Origin: JABDGM01 sp963738665
GTDB lineage: Bacteria; Planctomycetota; Planctomycetia; Pirellulales; Lacipirellulaceae
Direction of reading: 5' to 3'
Length of the DNA stretch: 64,000 nucleotides
NCBI GenBank assembly: GCA_963738665.1
Contig: CAVTXL010000003.1
Span: forward strand, 372,001 to 436,000
In this document: positions 25,354 to 36,043 of the stretch, piece after piece
How positions within the stretch are numbered: the first letter of the stretch is position 1
How the letters are laid out: every line of letters starts with the position of its first letter
Notes under the pieces: generated by a model
The model's input: only the letters and a program-made list of their open reading frames with translations
What the model was told of the DNA's origin: nothing
The model's database searches: none
Translations under genes and position numbers: made by a program

Positions 25354-27231
25354 ATGATTACGTCAACTCGCACTCAACGGACGGTGGCAACGGTCGGATT
25401 AATGGTCGCCATCTGTTGCATTCCCCGCCCGCTTGCTGCACAAGAGACAGCAACGGCGATGCCACAATCGCAGCTCGACAAAGAGCATGCGGCGGTGAGC
25501 GCGGACGATCCCGATCAAGTGGCCAGCGAGACGACCGAGAGCGTGGCCCGCAAACTGCCGCATCTGGGCACGCTCGAGGCGGCAAACGCAACCCTCGTCG
25601 AGCGCAACTTGATCGACCAACATCTGTTCGGCGCGATGCGTCGTGACGACATTCCCCACGCTACATTGTCGAATGATCACGAGTTCCTCCGCCGCATTTA
25701 TCTCGACTTCACCGGCCGCATCCCGACGCTCGATCAATTGACGAAATTTATCAACGACAAATCGCCCGACAAGCGCGACCGCGTGATCGATGAGCTGCTC
25801 GCCAGCGACGCTTGGGTGGACAACTGGGGATATTGGTACGGCGACCTGTTTCGCAATTGCGCGAATCGCATCGGCAATGCGTCGACAAAGCATTTCGACG
25901 CCTGGTTTCGCCAGTGTTTGCAAGAGGACCGGCCGTACAACGAGATCGTCACGGAAATGCTGACCGCCGAGGCGCCGAACTCGGCCTGGCTGCCCGATGC
26001 GGCCCCGGCTGCGTTTCTGGCCCGCTGGCACGTGCCGGCGGAGACAATGTATTCCAATCGTTACGAGGACACTGCGGACGAAATCATCGTCCAATCCTCG
26101 CGCGTGTTTTTGGGCATCAACTACCAGTGCATTTCCTGCCACGGGGGCACGGGCTTTCTGGAAAAGGTCGATTTGGGACTGGTGCCCAAAAAGCGATCTG
26201 ACCTCTGGTCGACGGCGGCGTTCTTCGGACAGATGCGGATCCGCATCACTCCCTATCAAGACCGCTTCTCAATCACCGAGGACGGCACCGGTTATGACGC
26301 GGGCGCGGCCAGCTCGGTCCGGTTATCGCGCGATGGCAACGGCACGGTCGCACCGGTTTTCATTTTGACGGGCGAAAAGGGCGATCCCGATCGGCCGCTG
26401 CGGCCGCAGTTCGCTCAGATGCTGACGACCAATCCCCAATTCGCACGGGCGACGGTGAACCTGATCTGGAAGCAATTCTTCGGCCTGGGAATCGTCGAGC
26501 CGGTCGACGGCTTCGACATGGCCCGACAGGACCCGAACAACCCGCCGCCGGCGCCGTGGACGATCCAGCCGCGGAACCCCGAGCTGCTCAACGCGCTGGC
26601 GAAGGACTTCGCCGACAACGGTTTTCACTTGAAGCACTTAATGCGGACGATCGCTCAGTCGAGCGCCTACCAATTATCGTCCCGATTCGACGGCCCGTGG
26701 CGGGCGAGCTATGCGCCGTATTTCGCTCGCCATTTCGTCCGCGTGCTCACGGCCGAACAGATGCACGACTCGATCGCCGAGGCGACGCAGGTCTACGGCA
26801 ACTACCAACAGCGCGACATGCTTTACAACACGCGGAAGGGCAGCATCCGCTTCGTTACCGAAACGGAGACGCCGGAAAACATCAACAACGGCGACGCCAA
26901 ACTGCTGCTCCGCACGTTCGGTCAGGCGAATCGGGAGCAGTCCGATCGCCGCTCGGAGGGCTCAATTCTCGAAGCGCTGACGCTGATGAACAGCCCGTTC
27001 GTCAACAAGCGCGTCGAAGCCGCGGGCGGCAGCCGCGTCGAGCAGCTCGTTAATTCGGAGAAGTCCAGCGGCGAGATTGTCGACGAGCTGTATTTGGCCA
27101 CGTTGTCGCGGCCGCCGCTGCCAGACGAAAAGAAGCTGGCCGTTTCTTGGCTGGACGAGGACCGCACACAGGGGGCCGAGGATTTGCACTGGACGCTACT
27201 CAACAAGCTAGATTTTGTGTTTAACTATTGA
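25354..27231 (+). CDS. DUF1549/DUF1553 (PSCyt2/PSD1) secreted protein
   Basis: A 625-residue protein with a signal peptide (VGLMVAICCIPRPLAAQE). The DUF1549 domain (about 95-300) contains DHEFLRRIYLDFTGRIPT and the CISCHGG motif, a CxxCH that could bind heme c. The DUF1553 domain (about 350-600) contains FARATVNLIWKQFFGLGIVEP, LLNALAKDF and MNSPFVNKRVE. This pair is one of the most amplified families in planctomycetes and is nearly always followed by a DUF1501 protein, as here. The N-terminal PSCyt1 cytochrome domain of longer members is absent. Its function is not established; a role in uptake or breakdown of polymers at the cell surface has been proposed for such pairs. Confidence 0.9.
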   Translation: MITSTRTQRTVATVGLMVAICCIPRPLAAQETATAMPQSQLDKEHAAVSADDPDQVASETTESVARKLPHLGTLEAANATLVERNLIDQHLFGAMRRDDIPHATLSNDHEFLRRIYLDFTGRIPTLDQLTKFINDKSPDKRDRVIDELLASDAWVDNWGYWYGDLFRNCANRIGNASTKHFDAWFRQCLQEDRPYNEIVTEMLTAEAPNSAWLPDAAPAAFLARWHVPAETMYSNRYEDTADEIIVQSSRVFLGINYQCISCHGGTGFLEKVDLGLVPKKRSDLWSTAAFFGQMRIRITPYQDRFSITEDGTGYDAGAASSVRLSRDGNGTVAPVFILTGEKGDPDRPLRPQFAQMLTTNPQFARATVNLIWKQFFGLGIVEPVDGFDMARQDPNNPPPAPWTIQPRNPELLNALAKDFADNGFHLKHLMRTIAQSSAYQLSSRFDGPWRASYAPYFARHFVRVLTAEQMHDSIAEATQVYGNYQQRDMLYNTRKGSIRFVTETETPENINNGDAKLLLRTFGQANREQSDRRSEGSILEALTLMNSPFVNKRVEAAGGSRVEQLVNSEKSSGEIVDELYLATLSRPPLPDEKKLAVSWLDEDRTQGAEDLHWTLLNKLDFVFNY

Positions 27232-27283
27232 CAGTTTTGCCGTAGAAAGCGCCGCGCTCTCGCAGATGGATAGGTAGGTCACG

Positions 27284-28679
27284 ATGAAAAGCTCTCGATC
27301 AATTGGCCTCAGCCTGACGCGTCGTCGGCTGTTGCAGGTGGGCGGCGTCAGCCTGGTGGGCGGGTTCTTGAATTCATTTCGGCCCGCCAACGTTTGGGCC
27401 GGCGACAGTGTCGCCCCAAAGGGCACCGCCCGCAACGTGGTATTCGTCAACATCGAGGGGGGCATGAGCCAGGTGGATACGCTCGATGCCAAGGAAGGGA
27501 GCTGGACGCCCGATTATTTCGACATTCGCCCCTGCGGTAACGGGCTCAAGATTCCGTTCGGCATCATGCCGAACCTGCCGAAGATCGTCGACAAGATCAC
27601 GGTCGTCCGCTCGCTCGCCGCCTGGGACGCGGTCCACGGCCGGGCCCAGTACTACATTCAAACGGGCCATCCGTTGAATCTGGCGTTGGCCAAGGAAGTG
27701 CCGGCGATCGGGGCGGTCGTTTGCCATGAGCTGGCCCGCGAGCGGAAGGAGAGCGATTCTCTGCCGCCGTTCATCTCGATGAACATGGCGGGCAACCAGG
27801 CCGGCGCGATTAATAATGGCTTCCTCTCGGCCGAGTTTGGACCACTCGGCCTGTCGATCGACAAGGGTCCGCCCGATTTGGCCCCGCGTGAAGGTACTGA
27901 GAAAACACTCCGTCGCCGCTGGGGACGGCTCGACGAGCTCGACCGCACGCTGCGCACCGGCCAGGGCGGCTTCGACCGTGCGCTGGCCGACTACTACGAG
28001 TACTACCGCGGCGCGTGGCGAATCGTGAACGACCCGCGCGTGCCCGAGATTTTCAAGATCGCGCCGGAAGACACGGAACGATACGGCAAAAGCGCGATCG
28101 GCAATTCGCTCGTGCTCGCCCGCAACCTGCTGCGCAAATGCCGGCACGCGGTTTGTCTTCGCGAATCATCCCGGCTGGGACCATCACGGCGACATCTACA
28201 AAGAGAACACCCGCAACCATCCAGTGCTAATTCGCGAACTCGATAGCGCATTCGGCAGCCTGATCGAGGACTTGAGCGTACTGCCGGCGAGCCGCGAGCC
28301 CGGCAAAACGCTGCTCGATGAGACGCTCGTCGTGTGCATGAGCGAGTTCGGCCGCACGCCTGGGCCAATCAGCGAAACTCGCAAAGGCCGCGAGCATCAC
28401 ATCCACATTCACAGCGGCATGTTCGCCGGCGGCGGAGTCGCCCGGGGCGGCGTAATTGGCAAGAGCGACGAAATCGGCGGGCAGGTCGACGAACCGGGCT
28501 GGTCAGGTGGCCGCGCAATTTACATGGAGGACGTCGCCTGCACGATCTATTCGGCGTTGGGCATCGATTGGACAAAACGAATCGCCGATACGCCTTCGGG
28601 CCGGCCCTATCACTACGTCGAACCGGCATCCGGGACGTCCTACATGGATTTTCAGCCCATTAGCGAACTTTTTGGCTAA
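27284..28679 (+). CDS. DUF1501 protein with Tat signal (one frameshift)
   Basis: About 464 codons. The N-terminus has a twin-arginine signal (LTRRRLLQVGGVSLVGG) so the protein is exported folded. The body carries the DUF1501 (alkaline-phosphatase-like) markers VFVNIEGGMSQVDTLDAK, VRSLAAWDAVHGRAQYYIQTGHP, NHPGWDHHGDIYKENTR, LVVCMSEFGRTPG and GREHHIHIHSG, which place the metal ligands of this fold. A frame break near 28137 splits it. It follows the DUF1549/DUF1553 gene by 52 bases, the standard pair. Members are thought to act outside the cytoplasm on sulfated or phosphorylated substrates, but this is inference. Confidence 0.88.
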
Positions 28680-28856
28680 CAGCCGTTTCGCACCAGCGGT
28701 CTCACGGCAACTTGTTGCGAAACCCGGTGAAACGCGTATCAATTCGCCAGAATTCGCGGTCCCTCCAATTCCTTCCCATCGCAGCCATTTGGGCTACAAT
28801 AAAATAACGGGACGGCGAAAGGCTATCCGTTGGGCATTGGTAGGGGAATTCACGCG

Positions 28857-29057
28857 ATGAAATCAAAGCACAGCAGCGAATTTGAGCGCATCGCCACCGA
28901 CGATGCAGCGCCGGGCCTAATCGCAGAATTCTGGGATTTCGTCCGTCACAATAAGAAGTGGTGGCTTGTGCCAGTCTTCATCGCCCTGCTCGCGGCGGGC
29001 GCGCTTCTATTCCTCGCTTCGACCGGTGTGGCGCCATTTATCTACCCCTTCTTCTAG
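28857..29057 (+). CDS. DUF5989 small membrane protein
   Basis: A 66-residue protein from the ATG at 28857. It has the DUF5989 pattern: a short polar start, an EFWDFVRHNKKWWLVP motif at the membrane face, one transmembrane helix, and APFIYPFF at the C-terminus. The family is small, single-pass and widespread in planctomycetes; its function is unknown, but it often sits beside genes for large secreted or carbamoylated products. Here it lies between DUF1501 and the giant UnbV protein on the same strand, 177 bases after DUF1501. Confidence 0.75.
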   Translation: MKSKHSSEFERIATDDAAPGLIAEFWDFVRHNKKWWLVPVFIALLAAGALLFLASTGVAPFIYPFF

Positions 29058-29301
29058 CGGACTGGTCGCTTGGCCGCCCCTGAAATGGCGTGCTACATTG
29101 GGTGCTCGGACGCTGCCCGTGCGAACTGGGCTGCGTCGGGGTAACTCTCCGTATCTCACCGGTTCTTGTCTACGCATACCGCTTCGGAACTTTCATGGGC
29201 ATCGCAGCCGAAAACGCGCCGCAAAACGCGCTTCACATTCGACGTCGGTCCAGCCTACGCCGGCTGCCAGAAGCGATAAGGCGCCGAAGAACCGGCTGCC
29301 G

Positions 29302-32300
29302 ATGCTGTTGTTCGTTCTGGGTGTGCTGGTCGCAGCCTGGCTGGGGCTGGCCTTCTATCGTCGATTAAGCAGACTAACGCCCCTCGCACGGCCGACGGTA
29401 GAGATTTCCGCGCGAGACTTGACTGGTAAATCCGGGGCGTCCAGTCCACTCTTTGAGCGTTTGTCCGCGTCACAAACCGGAATTGATTTCACCTGCCAAA
29501 TCGAGGAACAAGACGCGCGACGCTACCTCTATGAAACCGGCTTTTCGGGCGGCGGCGTGGCGATCGGAGACTTCGACAACGACGGCCGGCCCGACGTATT
29601 CTTGGTGAGCGGACCGGGCTTGAACCGGCTCTATCGACAGGTCGCCGATTTTCGCTTTGAGGATGTGACTGAAAAGGCAGGTGTCGGCGGCGGCGACGCC
29701 TGGGGGGCGGGCGCCGCAATGGCCGACGTCAACAACGACGGCCGTCTCGATATTTATGTCTGCAATTACGATTCGCCGAATCAACTGTTCATCAACCAGG
29801 GCGACGGCACGTTCGTCAACGAGGCTTACGACTACGGGCTGGCAGTGGCCGATGCCAGCCTGATGGCCGCGTTTGCCGATTATGACCTCGACGGCGACCT
29901 CGACATGTACTTGCTCACCAACCGCTACGTGCCGCCCAATGGCAGGCCGGCGACGCCGCCGCTGACGATCGTCGACGGACGGCCCGCGATTTTGCCCGAG
30001 TATCGGAAATACTATGACTTCACCGTGGGCAATTTCCTTGACGACCGCGCCGGCCGCTCCGACGCGCTGTTTCGCAACAATGGCGACGGTACGTTCACCG
30101 ACGTTTCGGAACAAGCGGGCCTGTGGGGGCGTTTCCACGGCCTGTCGGCGACCTGGTTCGACTACAACGAGGACGGCTATCCTGACATATATATCGCGAA
30201 TGATTTCAACGGACCCGATCAACTATTTCGCAACGACGGTAACGGCACGTTTGCGGACGCCAGAGAAACTGCGCTGCCGCACATGCCTTGGTTCTCGATG
30301 GGCAGCGACGCGGCCGACGTGAATAACGACGGGCACATCGACATCCTGGTAGCCGACATGGCCCGCACTGCGCACCTGGCCCGTATGACCTCATCCGTTC
30401 CGGTTCGCGACGAACACATCCTTGGCGCCTACCGCCCTGACCAGACGATGTGGAATGCGTTGTTCCTGAATTTCGGTGTCGATCACTTCCAAGAGGTGGC
30501 CCACCTGGCCGGCCTCGACAGCACCAATTGGACCTGGGCCGTCAAGCTGGCCGATTTCGACAACGATGGGCGGGTGGACGCGTTCTTCACGAACGGATTC
30601 ACGCGCGATTTTGCCGACGCCGACCAGGTCGTCACACCGCAAATGGAAATCGGCCACACCGTGTGGGATGCCGGCCAGGGCTTTGTGACGCTCCGCGAAC
30701 AGAATCTGGCCTTTCGAAATTTAGGCGACGTCCGTTTTCAGGACGTCAGTCACCATTGGGGGCTGGATGCCACGGGCATCAGCATGTCGGCCGCTTATGC
30801 CGACATCGACCGCGACGGCGACTTGGACCTGATCGTCTCGAATCTAAACGAACCGGTTGCCGTTTACCGCAACAACGCGTCGACCGGGCACAGCCTGCTC
30901 GTGCGCTTGGAAGGCGGGCGCAGCAATCGTTTTGGTCTGGGCGCACTGCTACGCGCAAAGACGCAGGCCGGCGAGCAGGTCCGCTGGTTGTCGCCGATGA
31001 CCGGTTATAATTCGACGAACGAGCCCCTCGTTCATTTTGGTCTGGGAAATGAAACCAAGGTCGCCGAGCTCACGGTCGATTGGCCCAGCGGGCAGCGCCA
31101 GGTATTTCGCGACTTGAAGGCCGACACGCTATTCACGATTGCCGAGCCGGACCGCCCGCTGCCTGCGCGGACGCCGCGCCGCAAAACGCCCTCGTGGTTC
31201 GCCAGAAGCCCGGCGCTGGTCGAGGCTGCGCATCGTGAGCGAGCTTTCAACGAGCTGCAGCAGCAACCTCTGCTGCCGCATAAATTCTCGCAGCTCGGCC
31301 CCGGCCAGGCCTGGGCCGATATCGACGGCGACGGCGATGACGACCTGTACCTTGGCGGTGCCGCCGGATCAGCGGGCACGTTGTGGCTCAACCAAGGCAA
31401 CGACCGCTTCGCCCCACTGCCGTCCGATGCCCTCTCTGCGGACCTAGAGTGCGAAGACATGGGCGCAGTTTGGCTCGATGCCGATGGCGACGGCGACCTC
31501 GATCTGTACGTCGTCAGCGGCGGCGTTGAAGCGGGCGACGATAACCGCTTGCTGCGCGATCGTCTCTATTGGAACGATGGTCACGGACTATTGACGAAAG
31601 CAGCGGCCGATGAGTTGCCGCCCTTAGAAGACAGCGGCGGACCCGTGTGCGCCGCCGATTTCGACCGCGACGGCGACCTCGACCTGTTCGTCGGCGGCCG
31701 CGTCGTGCCGGGCCGGTATCCGGCCACGCCCGCCAGCCGTTTGCTGCGTAACGAGGGCGGCAAGTTCGTAGACGTAACCGAATCGATCGCTCCTCAGCTG
31801 TTGCGCACGGGCCTCGTGACGAGTGCACTGTGGTCCGATGCCGACAACGACGGCTGGCCCGACCTCGTCGTTGCCCACGAATGGGGGCCGATCAAGCTGT
31901 ATCACAACGACGCGGGCCGCCTTGCTGATCAAACGGAAGCAGCCGGTCTCAGTCGATTCGTCGGTTGGTGGAACGGCATCACCGGCCGAGACGTGGACAA
32001 CGATGGCGATATCGACTATGTGGCCACGAACTTCGGACTGAATTCAAAATACCACGCGACGGCCGCGGCGCCGTTCCAAATGTATTATGGCGATTTTTCG
32101 GGCCTTGGCCGGCCCTACACCGTTGAAACCGAAATGGAAAATGGCACGCTTTACCCCATGCGCGACCGCTTCAGTGTATCGCGCGACAATCCTTTGTTGA
32201 CATCGCGATATCGCACCGAAGCGGCCTACGGCAAGGCAACGCTCGCCGACGTCTATGGCGACGACCTGAATCAGGCGCAAGTCTTCACGGTGAACACGCT

Positions 32301-32952
32301 CGAATCGGGCGTCTTCGTCAACGACGGCCTCGGCCACTTCGAGTTTCGGCCGCTGCCCCGGATGGCCCAGGCATCGGCCGGCTACGGCGTCGCGCTGGCC
32401 GATTACGACGCCGACGGCAACGTCGACCTGTACCTCGTCGGCAACGACCACAGCCGCTTGCCGCCGAACGACCGCATCGACGGCGGCCTTAGCCTGCTGC
32501 TCCGCGGCGACGGCCACGGCAATTTCACGCCCGTGCCGCCCGACGACAGCGGCCTCGTTGTGCCTGGCGACGCGAAAAGCCTCGCCCTCACCGACTTCAA
32601 CGGCGACGGCTGGCCGGACGTGGTGATCGGCGTCAACGATGCCCCGATGATGGCGTTCGAAAACCGGTCGTCGAAGCGCGGGCATCCGTTTCGCGTTCGA
32701 CTTCGCGGAACGTCGCCGAACCCTACGGCAGTAGGCGCGCGGGTGCGGATGCACCTCGACGACGGATCGACGCAGACAGCCGAGCTTTTTGCGGGCGACA
32801 GCTATTTGGCGCAATCAAGCGCAGAACTTTCGTTCGCCGTGCCAAGTGGACGGCAAGTTGCCAAGGTCGAAGTTCGTTGGCCGGGCGGCCAGACGTCGAC
32901 TGCGACGGCCGAGCTGGGCCAGCCGGTGATGACTATTGCCGAACCACGGTGA
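29302..32952 (+). CDS. Giant VCBS/FG-GAP repeat protein with two UnbV (ASPIC) modules
   Basis: About 1216 residues from the ATG at 29302; an upstream non-ATG start is possible because the frame is open. One N-terminal membrane helix (LLFVLGVLVAAWLGLAFY) is followed by an extracellular part. Calcium-binding FG-GAP repeats of the type DxDxDGxxDxxL recur throughout (DFDNDGRPDVFLV, DVNNDGRLDIYVC, DYDLDGDLDMYLL and more), fitting two propellers. Each propeller ends in an ASPIC/UnbV domain: GLGALLRAKTQAG to VDWPSGQRQVFRDL, and AVGARVRMHLDDG to VEVRWPGGQTST. The duplicated propeller-UnbV architecture is known in planctomycetes and Bacteroidetes. No frame break occurs in 3.6 kb. Likely a cell-surface binding protein. 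Confidence 0.9.
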   Translation: MLLFVLGVLVAAWLGLAFYRRLSRLTPLARPTVEISARDLTGKSGASSPLFERLSASQTGIDFTCQIEEQDARRYLYETGFSGGGVAIGDFDNDGRPDVFLVSGPGLNRLYRQVADFRFEDVTEKAGVGGGDAWGAGAAMADVNNDGRLDIYVCNYDSPNQLFINQGDGTFVNEAYDYGLAVADASLMAAFADYDLDGDLDMYLLTNRYVPPNGRPATPPLTIVDGRPAILPEYRKYYDFTVGNFLDDRAGRSDALFRNNGDGTFTDVSEQAGLWGRFHGLSATWFDYNEDGYPDIYIANDFNGPDQLFRNDGNGTFADARETALPHMPWFSMGSDAADVNNDGHIDILVADMARTAHLARMTSSVPVRDEHILGAYRPDQTMWNALFLNFGVDHFQEVAHLAGLDSTNWTWAVKLADFDNDGRVDAFFTNGFTRDFADADQVVTPQMEIGHTVWDAGQGFVTLREQNLAFRNLGDVRFQDVSHHWGLDATGISMSAAYADIDRDGDLDLIVSNLNEPVAVYRNNASTGHSLLVRLEGGRSNRFGLGALLRAKTQAGEQVRWLSPMTGYNSTNEPLVHFGLGNETKVAELTVDWPSGQRQVFRDLKADTLFTIAEPDRPLPARTPRRKTPSWFARSPALVEAAHRERAFNELQQQPLLPHKFSQLGPGQAWADIDGDGDDDLYLGGAAGSAGTLWLNQGNDRFAPLPSDALSADLECEDMGAVWLDADGDGDLDLYVVSGGVEAGDDNRLLRDRLYWNDGHGLLTKAAADELPPLEDSGGPVCAADFDRDGDLDLFVGGRVVPGRYPATPASRLLRNEGGKFVDVTESIAPQLLRTGLVTSALWSDADNDGWPDLVVAHEWGPIKLYHNDAGRLADQTEAAGLSRFVGWWNGITGRDVDNDGDIDYVATNFGLNSKYHATAAAPFQMYYGDFSGLGRPYTVETEMENGTLYPMRDRFSVSRDNPLLTSRYRTEAAYGKATLADVYGDDLNQAQVFTVNTLESGVFVNDGLGHFEFRPLPRMAQASAGYGVALADYDADGNVDLYLVGNDHSRLPPNDRIDGGLSLLLRGDGHGNFTPVPPDDSGLVVPGDAKSLALTDFNGDGWPDVVIGVNDAPMMAFENRSSKRGHPFRVRLRGTSPNPTAVGARVRMHLDDGSTQTAELFAGDSYLAQSSAELSFAVPSGRQVAKVEVRWPGGQTSTATAELGQPVMTIAEPR

Positions 32953-33051
32953 GCGGCCCGCTTCGCAGGCCGAGTCAAGGCCGCCCTTCCGCCGCCGAAT
33001 TTGGAGGACCGGTTCGGAAACCAGTCGCGCCGGCGGCCGATTGCAATTCCA

Positions 33052-34525
33052 TCACGGCGCCCGAAAATCCCACCGCCCTTTATCGCTCTTGGGGTCAAAC
33101 TTCGCCAGCGTCGGCGTGCTGCCGCCGATGGCCGTCAGGGCCAGCGAGTCCTGGGATCCGGGTACCTCTTTCGACATGATGCGGTAGGTGCCGTCGGTCA
33201 ACTGGTCGATCCGCCATAGTTGCTCCGGCGCCGGTGAAGGCGGGAACCGCCACCACTTCGCGACCGGCCGTGGCCGCTAGCGCTCGCTCGGTACCGGCGA
33301 TTTGGATCTTGAAATAGGGCGAGCCCGGATAGCCGCCCGCGTCGGCAACGGGCGTGATCGTCCACTTCTGATGAGCGCCGACCATGTAATCACCCAACCG
33401 CGCGTCGAGGTTCCCCTCCGGCCAGGTCTTCGAAACTTCGGCCACGTCCGGCAGGGCGATCGGTGTCACAGGTCCGCCCCGCCCGCGGCCGCCAAAACCG
33501 CCGCCGCCACGTCCACCCCGTCGGCCGCCGCCGATCGGCGCGCCGTCCACCGCCAGCTCCAGCGCGAAGCCGCTCCGCTGCGATTGGATCTCGTACGTGC
33601 CTGCCTTGAAGTTATCGCCCCCCACCGGCCAGCCGTCTTTCCAGAGCAGCGGGCGAATGTCGAGCACGCTGCGGCCGCCGCGGTCGAGGTCGGCTTCGTA
33701 ATGGCACGAGAATTTTTGCACGCCATCGCCCAAATCGAGCAGGCCAAAGTGGCCCAGGCCGATGAAGCGTCCGCTGGCGGCCGCCACCATCTTGCCGCCG
33801 CCCCGCAGCATGTCGACCCCCATGTTATCGAGATATGGGCCCGTCACTTTCCGACTGCGGCCGACCACGATGTTATACGTCGAGCTGGCCCCGGAACAGC
33901 ACGTACCGTGATCGCCCAGCAGGTAATACCAACCGTCGCGATAGATCAAGTCGGTCGCTTCACAGTCGATCGCGATGTTGATCGGCTCGTTGCCCTCCAT
34001 GCGCTTGCCCGTTTTGGGATCGAGCTCCACTAGCCGGATAAAGCCGAAGAACGTGCCGTAAGTGCACCACAGCCGGCCGTCGGTCGGATCGAGCATGAGC
34101 GACGGATCGATCGCGTCGCAGTCGTCATTGCCGCTGGAGGAGGCGACGACGTTGTTGTCTTTGAATTCGAAAGCGGGCGACTGCGGGTCGAGCGTGCTGG
34201 TCCACATGACGTGGATCGAGCCGGCATGACCACCGTTCAGTCCGCCGCCCGTCGAGGAGTAGGCGACGCAATAGCGATCGCCGATGCGGAGCACATCCGG
34301 CGCCGCCCCCCTGCCCGGCCGCTCGGCCCCGCCCCGCCACGTCCAACCGTCGTCGGAAATTAGTCCGCCGCCGCCCGTGCCGAATGTGTAATACTTTCCG
34401 TCGCAGAATGTGACGGTGGATGGGTCGTGGATATACGGCTCGCCGTCCACCGCGACGCACGGACGCGTCTGCGCGAGAGCGAATAAGAACGAAACTGCGA
34501 CTGCCGCCAGAATCTGATATCTCAT
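33052..34525 (-). CDS. GH43 arabinanase-like protein with ricin-type C-terminus (one frameshift)
   Basis: About 490 codons from the ATG at 34525, after a good GCGGAGG. A signal peptide is followed by a five-blade GH43 domain: catalytic base Asp34 in YIHDPS, the pKa-modulating Asp in CDAIDPSLML, the acid Glu in CEATDLIYR and the CCSG..STYNIVVGRS stretch of endo-arabinanases. After an RG-rich insert (GGGRRGGRGGGGFGGRGRGG) comes a beta-trefoil-like domain with QKWTITPV and PEQLWRIDQL repeats, as in ricin-B lectins, likely to bind sugar. The frame breaks near 33230 inside that domain; the true stop is at 33052-33054. A second GH43 with the same features lies at 56961. Confidence 0.85.
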
Positions 34526-34695
34526 AAAACCTCCGCCAGCGAAGCGATCAATAAAATATTGAGAAGATCGAGTTGCATTAAAATGGATCACAGCCTACGA
34601 GACGCAGCGTAACCGCGAGCCGGAACCGCTCCTACTGGCCCCGGATCGGGCGACCATTTCATTTCTCGGCATGCCCAGGTCCACCATAAGCTCCT

Positions 34696-35422
34696 TCACC
34701 GGTTCACCTTGCTCATCGATAAACCGCGCCAGAAATCACTCATCCCGGGGCCGTTGATGACCGCCCCGTGAATCACGTTTGATCCCTTCTTCAACGTGAG
34801 CCGCTTCGAGACCATATCGTCCATCACCATCCGTCGGTCCCCGAACAAATCAACGACCTCCTGGCCGTTCAGCCACCACATCGACGCCGAATTGGAACCG
34901 ACGGCCAGACGAACGTCTTTCATCTCCCGAGGCACGTCGACGACCGTCACGGCCAGAAACATCACGCCGTAGACCGGCTTCCCCAGTCCGGAGGCGAAGC
35001 GAAACAGCTTGACGTTAAAATTCGTGGAGTCGACGGCGTGCCACTTGAGCTTTTCGCCGGCCACGGTCATTTCATCGCCGTCGTGGGGAACCGCGGTGAA
35101 CTGATCGGGAAAACTCTGGGCCTTGATCGTGTCGCGCACGAACCCGCTCGTGAACCCGGCGTTGCTGCGAATCGGCTGCTTGATCGGCTCGAGCAGCAGC
35201 CACCGCACGAGAAAACCGTCGGCGTGCGGCGCCTTCGGGCCCGCTGTGGCCGACGTGAAGTACGGCGCGAGGCTGTGTGCCGCCCCGCCAGCCGCGGCGT
35301 CTTGTGCAGCCTCACCCGGCGCCTCCGCGCGCAGCACCACCAGGCGCGACGCACGTAAAATGTATTACGCAGAGCGCCGAAATAGCGCCCGCAAGCGAAA
35401 CGATTTTTCCGAACGTGGTCAT
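34696..35422 (-). CDS. Secreted protein of the GH43 cluster, unknown function (one frameshift)
   Basis: About 241 codons. A signal peptide (KIVSLAGAISALCVIHFTC) starts at the ATG at 35422 in one frame; after a break near 35330 the chain continues as GEAAQDAAAGGAAHSL and a beta-rich domain: FLVRWLLLEPIKQPIRSN, KLFRFASG, VYGVMFLAVTVVDVPREMK, RLAVGSNSASMWWLNGQEV and KKGSNVIHGAVINGPGMSDF. The second half resembles the galactose-binding-like or NPCBM-type fold found beside sugar hydrolases in planctomycetes. It is 170 bases upstream of the GH43 gene on the same strand. I do not recognise a named family. Confidence 0.6.
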
Positions 35423-36043
35423 GGAGCACCTAGACAGAGTTTCAAACAATCGAGCACCGAATGAATGCCGCTTTCGGCCGAACGTGGCCACGAGTCGCTC
35501 GCGGCGGTAATGAAGTCGCTGCGAAAGTCGCAGGCGGGGATAACTTCGAGATAAACGCCCCGGCGCACTACTTCCCCAGTCGTCAATTATTTCAACCTCG
35601 CATGGCGCTGTAAAGCAATTCCGATAAAAAATCGGCCAGAACGTGCCTGCAGCCGCTGGCTTCGGGTCATGCCCAAACTGCCTGCTTGGAAAAGGAAATC
35701 CAAGACCGTGAAAGCTTTCGCACTCGGAGATTCAGTGTGAGAGGCAACGGCAAATCGGCTGCCGCTGATGAAACGTGTCCGAATACTGAGGAGCACCGCG
35801 ACCATTGAATGACCGTCACGCGCTTCGCGTCCGCCGGCGACGGGTTCCGAAACCGTGATCCATTACAACGGCCACGGCGCGAATCAGCTCCGTTGCGGCG
35901 GCTGCCGGCGGCGATACTCCGCCCCTTGGTTCATCTTCGACGTTTTCCCCGGCCAGGCGTCCACTGCGTCCGCAGTGGACCAAGTTGGCCCCCCAAAAGG
36001 CCCCGGGCATACGCCAGCCGCTCGGGCGGGATGGCGATTGGGC
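35423..36043. other. Intergenic region with a 10-bp perfect palindrome
   Basis: No gene recognised in 620 bases. A perfect hairpin with 10-base arms and a 2-base loop is at 35959-35980 (GTCCACTGCG arms), directly followed by ACCAAGTTGG, which resembles the hairpin arms at 44557-44571. Short open frames on both strands look like chance. Confidence 0.5.
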
